Source of the DNA: Agelaius tricolor
Lineage: Eukaryota; Chordata; Aves; Passeriformes; Icteridae
DNA: 64,000 nt
Reading direction: 5' to 3'
Assembly: GCA_023055355.1 (NCBI GenBank)
Contig: JALJCS010000010.1
Span: 26,179,001 to 26,243,000, forward strand
The position numbers and the translations under genes are program-made. This document shows, in pieces, positions 1 through 10,540 of this stretch. The stretch's first letter is position 1. Each line of letters begins with the position of its first letter. Under the pieces are notes generated by a model. It made no database searches, had not been told where the DNA came from, and saw nothing but the letters and a program-made list of their open reading frames with translations.

Positions 1-397
1 GACTAGCAGTCAGATGTGCTGTCCACAGCACATATATTAGACATATAATGTCTAATTATTTTTCTAAGTGTAAGAACTGAAAGATCTCAGCCTGATTCCA
101 AAGTCCTGATGAAAATGAAAAGGAAATGTGCAAGAGACTGATTCACAGCCATTGCATTATCTTGGCATCTCTATTAGTGGATGTTTAAAATGAAATGAGT
201 AAAATCCCCCATGGATGAAGTCGAAGCAGAGACTCCGCTGCAGATTGTGCATAAATTCAGTATCCTTGCGCTTTGAATGGTTTTGTGCCACATGAAAAGG
301 CAAAGCCTGGCTGATGGCTTAGGTGGGATGCACAGGGTGGGATGTTTTGGGCTTCAGATGCTGAACACGGCTTATTGGAGGCCACACGTGCGCACGG

Positions 398-429
398 GCT
401 AATGAATTTGCATGCTAATGAATTTGCAT
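398..429. repeat. Tandem 16-bp duplication carrying two octamer motifs
   Basis: The 16-bp unit GCTAATGAATTTGCAT occurs twice head to tail (398-413 and 414-429) without mismatch. Each copy contains ATTTGCAT (406-413 and 422-429), the reverse of the canonical POU-domain octamer ATGCAAAT, next to a TAATGAAT homeodomain-like core. The repeat is directly visible. Any regulatory role is inference. Confidence 0.85.
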
Positions 430-2729
430 GCTTGCTGCAAGCCGCTCTATCTTCCTTGAGGCCTTGCCCATTCTTTGGCTTGGTTTCAAGCTGAGGCTAC
501 TGTTTAAATGTGTGGACATTCAAAGGCTGTGCTGGGAGGCTCAGAGCTGCCAAGTACCCCGTGGAAGGAATAACAATCTCAGCAATTAGCAAGGTCCCCC
601 AAACCCCAGCCCTGCCTCTCTCCCTGTTAGGGGCAGGGGAGGGAAGGGGCTGTGCTGGCAGGGGCTGTCCCTGTGCAGGGATTTGAGCAGTGAGAAATCA
701 GAAGGACCCTCCTGTTGGTGTAGAGTGGGAGAAAAACAGCCAGACTTCTGAAGTACACAGGCAAAACTTGGAAGGGGAAGTAGCCTTTAGTACTGCCACC
801 CCTTAGATGTGACCAGAAGGATATTTCAGCAAGCAGGAGTGGTGTATAATTAATAAAAAGAAGGACAGTATGAAGAAACACAGAGAAAATAATATTAGTC
901 TTGGACTGAGCCTAACTATTACATATAAAGCCAACATTCATCTTTTAATTTTAGAATAAATGCAGCAATGTAATGCATGTGACTTTTGTCTCAGCTGGGA
1001 TAAAGAATGTGGCATGTGGTGCAGTGGGATTAATCTTTTGTGCAGGCTATCTCTTTGGTATCCAAGGTTCTTGCAACTTCTGAAGCTATGGCATGGATCT
1101 GTGTGTCAGTTTGTACACTGGATCTGGTGGCTGGACAAAGCAACATAGGAGCGAGCATGGAGGGGCACAGCCACTGTCCTTGCCCCAGGGCTGTGGTGCT
1201 GATCCAACCTGCCTTTCACCCTGTCCCTGCCACACTCCAATCTGCAGTCCTAAATGCTTCTTGTGAGACCAGGTATTACTTTATTGGTTGTTAAGGAGAA
1301 GTATATAGTTCTGGGTTAGTCTTCAGTAATAGTTGGTAATTATATTTACAGCTTAATTTTGTGGGTTTTTTTCTCCCTGGTGCTGTCTTTAGATTCAATT
1401 GAATTGAATCCTTCCTTCCTTCCTCTGTGAAATCAAAGCCTGCTCTTCTGCTGCCTGCAGTGGGGAAGGATGGCAGGAAAGCCTTGCAGGCTCCTGGGGA
1501 GCCTAGAGCACCAAAATGCTCTTTCTTTGCATCAAGGATCAGGCTGTTGTCCAGAGAGGAGGGATTGGCAGATGTAGAGTGTCCAGCCTCATTTATCTCT
1601 GCCAGATGGTGCTAAAATACTAGTCCAGAGCACGTGTTGCTTCTATTCAACCAAATGCTTGTGCCGTGCTGTGGCCTCTCTGCCTTTGAACCAATGAGTC
1701 TCAGCCAGCAAAATCCCAGAGGCAAAGGCCCCAGCAGCCTCCCTAAGCCCCTTGGTATGGCTTGTGAAAAAGCAGAGAAATCAAACTGGGAAGGCTCACA
1801 GCCCTGAAGGGACAGACAATAGCCTGCAGGAAGGGGAGGAAAGGGTTAAAGGGGGTTTAGCACACACACAAAGTAAATATTTGAGGCACAAATGCAGAAG
1901 GAAAGAATAATGGAGAGAGAAGGGCAGGAGGAGGAAACCAGAAGTGTAAAGAGAAGAAAAAGGAGGATTATATTCTGCTGGAAAACAAAGGGATGTTTGT
2001 ATGAGAAAAGCATTGGGGAAATGAGGGTTCAGCTCTGCACAAACTTTCTGTCTGACACTGGACAAGTCAATCTCTCTGTGTCTCAGTTTGCAAAGGCTAC
2101 AATGGGAATACTAAAGTCTCCTTTGTTCTGCTTCTCTCTGCTCACATCAGACGTCCCTTCTGTTTGTGTGTTGTAGAAAGCCAAGACACTACAGTACTGC
2201 AAAGACAAATAAATTCCACTGAGACTTGGAGGGGGGTGGGGAAACAAAAAGGTAGGAAGGCAATAGGCTATGATAAACCTGGGAGATAAATGCCCCAAAA
2301 ACTGGGGTGTGGGGGTATAGAAATACAAGAGAGGCCTTTGCTGGGGGAAGAAGAAATATGGACCAGATTAATCCTACTGTTGCATCCTGGACTCCAGTGG
2401 AGTTCCTTGAGGGATGGGTTTAGCCCAAGGAGTTCAGTTTTGTTTGGTTGAAGAAACTTTATGCCAAAGTTTTTAAATAGTCAAATCTGTTCTGAGAACT
2501 ATGAGAATGTGGGCTGCCTTTCCTGAAACATTGCATGGGACTTGGGATGAACAACTCTTGCTGAAGGCATCAGGAGCCAAGTGATTAAGCCCCATGCAGT
2601 GCTCTGACAGGAGGCCTTCTTCTTGCCTACGCATACTTTTTTTAAGTATAGAAAGTATTTCCATATTTCCAGCAGCTGATCTTTATTTGAAGCCAAGAGC
2701 TGCATTTTTCAGATTAGAACTGAAGCTTT

Positions 2730-3175
2730 TCTAGGAAAAGCCACTCTGGAGCAGACCATTGATCCATCTAGCCCAAGACGGTGTCTCCAGCAGAGACCCT
2801 GCACTCTGCTTTGAGAAAGAAATGCTAAAGCTCACAGGGCTCTCTCTGGGGATAATTTATTTTTCACTCCAAGAGTTAGAGCTTGGCTTTCACTTCAAAG
2901 TCTGTAGGCTTACATTCTTTCCAAAACTCTTGCTTATTTTATTAATCTTTACAGTTCTCTGGAGATGTTTGTTGTTTGCTGATCTCCAACCTGTTCAGGA
3001 AGCCCCTGGAGCTGCTGACCTCCCTCTCCTTCGGCAGCGAGCTCTCCAGGCCAGTTGGGGCATTTGTGCAAGGGAAAAACAAATTTTCTCAATTTCAAGA
3101 TTGCTGCATTTACTGTGGAAGCATGCTCTAAGCTTCTCAGCTCACCCATCTGGCTTCTCATTACAGCATCTCATC
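2730..3175 (+). repeat. Ancient amniote interspersed repeat (CR1/SINE-like, family name not resolved)
   Basis: The segment resembles, from memory, a repeat common in turtle and crocodilian genomes. Recognisable landmarks in order are a 'gaccattgatccatctagccca' type motif near 2755-2776, 'ttccaaaactcttg' at about 2919-2932, and a block near 3015-3057 corresponding to a motif ending in a glycine-serine-like 'ggcagcgagctcc' pattern. Order and spacing agree over about 300 bases, with heavy divergence between landmarks. I cannot assign the Repbase family without a search. It lies in the kalirin upstream intron and carries no usable coding frame. Confidence 0.55.
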
Positions 3176-6100
3176 TAAAACTGTGAGCTGCTTCTGCCAC
3201 CCAGGGAATCCCTGCTAGGAGATGTTCTGTGCACGTGCGATGCTGCTCTGCCCTGAGATGTGAATCAGCCATACTGAGGATCCACTCTTAATTCTTTAGT
3301 GCTTCCAAGAACGTGTAATGCTGTCAGCTGCTCAGGCTGGTATGGTGTGCTTTCTTCTTGGGTCACTGGAATAATAAAAGTTTGTGGCCAGTCATAGTGT
3401 CCCTGCTCCATGGATAGCACACTAAGCCAGGATGTGATGAAGATGTGAGAGGCTGCAGGGTGACTGGGTCACAGCACCATGCTCTCTGTGCCTCTCTTTT
3501 GGTAAAGAGGTGATTGCAGTGCTTGAGTGTCTTGGCAGACCATGCAGGTAGAAGGCAGAGGGGCTCTGTTGTGTAGTGCCACATTTATGAGGATGTTGAA
3601 CCAGCAAAACAATGCATGGCCAATGGCAGGATGGCTCAGCCTGCCCTTCCTTCATCCCTCTATCAGTCTGTGTCCATCTGCTGCAGAGGGGCTGTCTGAG
3701 AGAAGCAGCAGAGAGGTGTAGGGCAGGCTACAAAGCCTTTGTGTGCATGGGACTCTGCAGCAAAATGAGATGGTGCTCTGCAGACATGGCCTTGGATCCA
3801 GCACGCAAACAAACAAAACAAATGTATTAGAAACAGCTGGGGAAGAGGATGAAAATGAGCATCATTAGGGATATGCTTATAATAACTTATGAACTGGGGA
3901 ATGCATCATTGCTATGCTGGCCCCTCCTGGAGACAGATTGGCTGTTGCTTTTGGAGTCTTTATTAGAGCCATTGGTTTTCCCATTTATGCATACCTTGCC
4001 CCAGCTCTTGCTGGAAACCTGACTGCATGCTCTGAAAGGTAGCCTCCAATGCAGGAATTTTGTCAGGAACTGGAGCAACCTCTGAAGCACTGGCCATGGC
4101 TGCATCTGTGGGTCATGAGGTGCCACTTGGTTAAGTACTGTGCATTGCTTTAGGCATTGATCTGCCTTTCAGAGCTTCCTTCTTCATCCCGAGGGAAGTT
4201 TTGCAACTCTTGGGACTTATTGTTTATTCCTGGTTGCAGGACAGGCTCACAGTTTTTCAATTCATTCATCATTCACTTTGGAGTGTGTCTGACCTGTCCT
4301 GGGCAATACTGAGAAAGGGGAAGGTACCTGCTGCAGCACTGTGCCCACTCAAACCTTTCCTTGCCTCTCCTGTGTCCAGTCAGGACATCAGGGCTGTTAT
4401 CAGAGAGCCCCTTGCCTGCAGCCTGCCCTGCTACAGCTCAGGAGATGACCATCTTTTAAAGTCATACCTTTTTCTCCTGGTCTCCATGTATTTCCTCTGT
4501 GAAATGCAGTCCTTCCTTGCAGGAGAGTGTCTGAAACTGGTCTTCAGCCCTCAGTATAGTGGGTTCTTGCTAAGAAGTCCTTATGGTGTGCTTTACATAC
4601 GCCCACTGGCTTTTTTTAGCAATGCTCACAAAGATTTCAGTTGTAGGCTATCTGCTGCACAGTTGGGTGCCTAAGAATTGACTTTGCCATTTTCCTGACA
4701 AATTTAACGAATACTGGGGAAAACTCAACTTGCACTGACACTGCAGATCTTGCAGCTGGATAAATTTGGCCCCATATTCCACTTGAGTGTCTTCAAACCC
4801 TTGTGCTGTGTCTCACACATTGGCTGTTCCCATTTGCTTCATGGTTGGATGAGATGCTTATATACAAAGCTTCTTAAATTCCAAACGATGCCTGTGGCTG
4901 AGCACTTCCTACCTTTGATGTGAGAAGTAGCCATAGCCTGGGATCTGTGGGGTTATTCTTGTTAAGAGGATAAGTTAATAGCCAAGTCTCATATATTTAA
5001 CACAGAGTGCACAAAGTCCTGTTTACTTGAACACAGAAAGAATTCAGTAATCAGGACTCATTTCCCAGGTCCCAAAACACTTTATTGACACAATGCACAC
5101 TTTAGGCATCCTCTGGGACTCTGCTGCAGTGCCTGTTCAAATTTCAGTTACGTTGGTCTTGGCCTTGCATTGAATTACCTCACTCCTTTGAGTGCTAGTT
5201 TTCACTAGCTTAAGGCTTAGCTGGTGAGCTTTCACATCTCCTGGGGCTGAGTGTCACAGAGGTGACACCTGAGAGCAAGTGGGGACACAGAGAGGTATCT
5301 GTAGCCTTTGGTCACCAGGGAGGGACATATTTACATGTACAAGACAGCCTTGTTGCACAATCTGACTGTGACTGGCAAAAACCAGTAACTCAACCATAAT
5401 AATACTTAACACTTGTAGATTAGCTGAAAATGGATGTTTTGGTCTTCTTCCTGTCTGTTCCAAATGTCTCCATGGATTGAACTACTTTGCCTTTGCAGGC
5501 TGCATGTTGGCAGCAAAAGATGACAATGTAAAGGGGGAGCTTTTATCCCCAGTCCCACTTTCACACCCAAGTGGTCAGGTACCATCTGCTGTGTTCAGCA
5601 AGGAGGGTGTGATGGCTGCAGCAATGTTACCCTGATTCTAGAAAACTGCTTAGTGAGAAGACTTTCTTACCCTGGCACCATCTCAGAAGAACGGTGGTTA
5701 CTGCCTGCCTGTGAAAGGCAGAAAGTGAAAATACAGGGTTTCAAATGTGTTATATTCTTTGGTGAGCTGGAACAAATCTAAGGCCATATGGAAGATCACT
5801 TGTCATGATGGCTATTATTCACTACCCAGTGATGGATGAGTTATTTTTCAGGGGAACTGCAGAGGTGTCCTTCAAACCCACCTTTTCTGGGAATGGCAGT
5901 GTCTGGCTTGCTCTGGGATGATCCCTTACTGCTGGTTCTTTTGCAGAGCAGAGTGATGCTGCTGGAGCCTGAAACTGTGGGCAGTTCTGTTCCCAAGAGA
6001 GTAAAAGACTATGATTTCTTGGGTGAATATTTAGGATACATGAAGTAATTAGGCACTTCAGGGAAAGCAAATGGCCTGTGCAGATATGCTTCATGTGTAA

Positions 6101-6284
6101 TCAAACAGCATGAATTCTCTGAGAATGTGCTGGGGTTTCAAACCACTCGTAAGGAGCGAGTCCTCCCTCTGAGTGTGGTCCCACCTCGAGCCGCTGCATC
6201 CCAGCTGTGCTGTGCACAGCAGAAAGGGGCAAAGGGGAAAAGCTCTCTTTAGGCCAGCCCCTGTGCAAATCTGCCTCAAAGGCT

Positions 6285-6331
6285 GATGTGTATATGCTAT
6301 AATGTAAATGGATGTGTATATGCTATAATGT
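6285..6331. repeat. Short direct duplication, 21 bp, period 26
   Basis: A 21-bp sequence beginning GATGTGTATATGC is present at 6285-6305 and again, identical, at 6311-6331, separated by AAATG. It looks like a recent local slippage or templated duplication and lies about 700 bp upstream of the first kalirin exon. Confidence 0.85.
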
Positions 6332-7037
6332 TCCCTGCAATTTTGCCTGGCTATGTTCAGAACAGTGAAGGAAGAAGGCTCCTGGCTTGCTCTGCAAGAT
6401 GGGGATCTCCCAAGTGATAGTATTGTGAAAAAGGCAGCAGGGATTAATCTGGTTACTTGGTCGGAAATTGTAGGTGCACAGTTTGTGGTCATTGGGAGTG
6501 AGGCTGTGGCCAAGCCTCATCCCCAGTGGGTACAGCTTTGAGAAGCAGGTGAGCAGCACTGACACCCATGGAGTGCCCAAGGGGCACTGACCAACCACCA
6601 AAGGGAACAGAGGGCACACAGGTGCAGTGCATCAACATGAGGGGTGTAAAAGGTTGGGCTAAAGAACAAGAAGGGCCTATGCTTGAAGTTGTTTGGTATT
6701 ACTCTGTAGGGGTTAAAGCCTTCTGAAGCTGCGTGATGATACCCTGTGTATTGTGGCTGTCTTAACTGCAATGTATGCTGTGACAGAAAATTTATTAACC
6801 TTTCAGAACTTCTGAGGGATAGAGCAATGAGCTGATTCTCTGTATTTAATTTTTTAAACAAACATATCTCTATTGATGTTAATGTTTTTTGTTCAGCAGT
6901 CATTTGGGTCTCTTTGTGCTTTTATGTAGTTTATAGCCTTTCTGCAGTCTGATTTTGAGAAACATGGTGTGTCCCTGAAGCTGGGAGCAAGAACATGCTC
7001 TCTTTTAATGTGACTTTCCTGTTTTTCTGTTTTTCAG

Positions 7038-7112
7038 GTTCTTTTCGAAATGATGGTTTAAAAGCTGCTGATGTCCTTCCAATACTGAAGGAGAAAGTGG
7101 CCTTTGTGTCAG
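7038..7112 (+). CDS. KALRN: KALRN internal coding exon (probably coding exon 2)
   Basis: Kalirin is a Rho-family GEF that signals to Rac1/RhoG and, through its second GEF domain, RhoA, and is prominent at neuronal synapses. This 75-nt exon starts with two bases completing a glycine codon, then encodes 24 residues beginning SFRNDGLKAADVLP and ending KEKVAFVS, with one base left over. This matches the kalirin N-terminal region just before the SEC14 domain. The paralogue TRIO differs at several positions here (SFRNDGL favours kalirin). The acceptor is an excellent pyrimidine tract ending TTTTTCAG and the donor is CAG|GTGAGC. Its phase is 1-1 and its length divides by three, so skipping it would keep the frame. 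The first coding exon is not in the window. Confidence 0.95.
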
Positions 7113-10100
7113 GTGAGCACATCTTTCCTTGATCCCTCCAGACCATTGTGACCACTGTCTGCCACATCCTGGTCCTTATGATGCTGCAGAATCTCGAGGG
7201 ACTGGTTACATGTTTAAACTTAGTAGTACCTAAATTAGCTCTTCTGCTAAGAAAGGGGCTGTATATGGACCAGGACTATCCAATAATACTCAGAGCATGG
7301 GAAACTGGTCCACGTTCATTTTCTTCATATTCTGAGGCAAGGGTAAATGAGCAGCACAGGTAGGATGCAAGGCAGCTGCTTAGCTCCAGCCCAGATGTGG
7401 GTTGTCTCAGCATGAAGGACAATTCAGGGATCCTGCCTTTGGTTCAAGGTCAGTGAATAGCATTCAATTCCTGTATGTAGGAAGCACTCAGGCCTATAAA
7501 TCACTGGTGTTCCATTTACAGTCCCAATCAGCTTGCAGTTAAAAGTACCATTGATGCTGCATTTACATAATAACTCAGATGCTCAAACTTCTCCTATCAT
7601 TCTGTGCAAAGATTTACAGCCTTCATTCAGAAGACAAATCTCAAGGATCTGGGGGTGGATGAGGACTAGACAATATGGAAGAGGCTTTGAGAATAGCTTG
7701 GATGATATTGCTTCTGGTGTGAATTACAACTTGTCAGTGAGAGGGGGAAGAGAAAGTCTGAAGCAATCAGAATCTTGCGTGAAGTCACTCAAATTGGCAG
7801 CATAAACCCAGGGTATTTCCAGTGGCAGCGTTTCTGATGATTACAAACCATGCTTGCAATGAGAAAACCTCTATCAAGAATAGCCAGCTCCTCTTGTTTG
7901 TAGTCTGCTTTTTTGTTTCCTTTGTCTCCACAGTAATGCTGACTGCAGAAGGGAGGAGGTTGCAGCAAGGCTGTTTGGTGCCTGGACTCTTCCTCCCTGG
8001 CTCTCTCAGCAGGAGTTGAGCCCCCAGTCCCATAAGGATGGGGTTCATCAATGTGCTGTGTCATGGATGTGTCATCCAGGCAAGAAAAGCTTTCCCCTCT
8101 ACTGATACCTGCTGTGAGATGTCTTCCCATATTTTAACAGTTAATAAATAGCCTGCAGATCACAAGTCCAGCTGTGACTTGGGGAAACAATTTGAGGATC
8201 TATAAATGCTGACTAAACTTTCATCAATTACATCAAAATCCAGGAGTTTGAAGGAAGCTTCTGAAACACCAAAAGTCTTTTGTGAAAACCCAAGACTATG
8301 CCAACAGTACTCACATGCAGGAGCACTTTATCTTGCACTGCATCTCATTCTGAATATCCTGAAATGCTTTACATGGCTAGCTTTCACTGCCCCAAAGAAG
8401 GGAGCATAGTCATAAAAACACAGCATACCTGCACACTTGTTTGAGACACAAAAGCTGAACTGGGTGCTCTGGGGAAGTGGAGGGGAGGAATTTATGCAGG
8501 GACTGTACTGCAATTTAGTTCTTGGCTCCTGCTGTTGCTTTGCATGGAAATGCTTGCAAGATCATTTGGTAATTCATGGAATATTTATTAATGACAACCT
8601 GTCTGGATTGTTTATGTAGCCCCTTCCACTGATGGTGCCTGTGCTCAGCTCTGAGCCAGAGGGTCTCGCATCAAATCATCAGCTCGTTAGACACTGTCCT
8701 GTGCCAAGGCTGCCTTGCGGAGGGGGGTGTTAAATAAGCAGTGCCAGCACAATCCCCCAGGCTTTCACACCATGATCCGCTGCAGGCAGGGTACAGCTTG
8801 CTCCATATAGACTCACCAGCCTCCAGACTTAGATCTGCTCAAAATGTGCTGTTCCTGACACAGCTAGAGGTCCTAGGATTTACACCTCCTCTTCATGGTC
8901 TCCAAATGCAATGACTATGGGCAGCAATTCCCTTTACTGCAGAACACTTTGAGTTGCTGGTGTTCACTGCAATAGCCCCAGCATCCCCTTCCAGCCCACA
9001 GTGTAAGTACTGCCCAATGTTCCCCTGGACTGTTGTAATAAAGCAGATTAAGGAAATTATTTTAACATTTCAGCTGATGGTTAGGTTCTTTTTAATTAAA
9101 ATGGAATAATTTCCTAGAGTATTCTTTGAGCACAGAAGAAAAATTTTGACAAAAAAGAAAAATCAAATACCTGGATTTTTCCAAGATCAACAACAAAAAA
9201 AAAGAGTTCTGTAGTTAGCACAGAGTCTGGGAGCACACTGTGTTTTAATCATGCTTCCTTGAAGAACAGGAGAGTTTTATTGAATCTTCTTCATAGTTTA
9301 ATACTACAGTTAATTTTAATGATAACAGTACAGTAAAATTGTCAAGGGGATTCTCCTTACACCAGCAGAATTTATCAGCACACACAAAAACTCTCAGCTG
9401 AACATGTCAGTTACGGAGTTTATTGCTTTTCTCATCAGCTGTGGCTCACCAGCTTGTTTGTCTGTGATTCAACAGGAAACTTGCAGAAAACACACAAGAC
9501 CCTTCAGGCAAGGGCTATGCTTTGCTTTGTGTTCCAGTGTGGTGGATGCTCCACACCTGGACCCTGCAGAAGGGCAGAACAGGCAGGCAAGGCAGAGCAG
9601 CTGCTGCCTGCTCCAGAGCAGGCACAACAGGACCTGCCTGCACAGCCGTGTCATCTCAGAGGAGCACTCAGGCTCTCACAAGTGCTCTTAATTTCAGAGT
9701 TGACATACAGATCTGTCTGGGCATGGATTCATCCAGCCTAAGTGCTGTCTGGGGCTCTGTGCCTGGCACTTCCTCTCAGCTGAGCCAGCAGCAGGCGCAG
9801 GGCTCTGCATCTGCATCCCTGCGCCGCAGGAAAGTTGAGGGGTGGTGGATAATATCAAGACTTTTTCCTGGAACTGGTTCTTGGTTTCTTCCAGTGATCT
9901 CATCTATGAGCTAGACTGAACCTGAACAAAGTTCACATGTGTGTCTAAAGAATACCTGAAAATCCCATTCCATAGCTCCTATGCAGAGCAATGGACTGAG
10001 CAGTTGTGGGTGAGGCACATCCCAGCCATGGCTGATTGCTTCCATTGCTGACCTCCTGGAAGCAGATTAAGCAGGGGGCTGGCAGGGGGGAGGCTTTGGC

Positions 10101-10532
10101 CACCTGCTTGTTGTCTAAACTCAAAAACTCTTGGCTTTCCCTGGGTGGTTCAGTGTGTTGCTTCCAGCAATGGAATGGTTTTGGGAGCCATTAGGGAGTG
10201 AGTTACAAGCCAGAGACTGATTTTTGTATTCTAAGAGGGAGATGAATACTGAGGAGAAGAAATAAAACAGGTTGTAGATTATTTTAGGTGCTTTTTTCAG
10301 TGAGAGGTGGGGAAATATTTTGGAAACTGGGCTTATAGTCTTTCTTGGGAAACAGACTCTGTTTTAGAAGGGTGGTGTAAATTGGGGCGTTGTTCAGCTG
10401 CTTGATTATATTTATAGTAGATTTTCTATTGATCAAGGCAGTATGGAACAAAGTGTATGAACTTTCGGGAAAGAGAAGGGAATTTGTTACCATGTTACCT
10501 TCCCATGCATGGAAATTTTCATGCACTTAGGC

Positions 10533-10540
10533 TATAAAAA
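10533..10540 (+). promoter_or_regulatory. TATA-like box (candidate, unproven)
   Basis: CTATAAAAAG spans 10532-10541 and gives a good TATA match. It lies just after an imperfect 20-bp palindrome (10506-10525, 9 of 10 positions paired) and about 80-100 bp before a local CpG cluster. A donor-like CAG|GTACTG follows at 10686/10687. Kalirin is known to use several alternative 5' ends in mammals, which makes the spot worth noting. An isolated TATA match in AT-rich intron is common by chance. Confidence 0.25.

Larger units (their letters stand above)
1..7037 (+). other. KALRN: KALRN upstream intron (3' part)
   Basis: This stretch precedes the first recognised exon and ends in a strong polypyrimidine tract and AG at 7036-7037. 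The expected preceding coding exon of kalirin, which encodes a short aromatic-rich N-terminus, was not found here, so it probably lies upstream of the window. Contents I can name are a 16-bp tandem duplication with octamer motifs (398-429), an ancient interspersed repeat (about 2730-3175) and a 26-bp-period duplication (6285-6331). The remainder shows no recognisable gene. Open frames such as the one at 4201-4674 have no protein-family features. Confidence 0.75.

Noticed and set aside
7600..7720. Possible CR1 internal fragment ('aaggatctgggggtggatgagg')
   Set aside because: Only about 20 bases resemble CR1 and the flanks do not continue the match.
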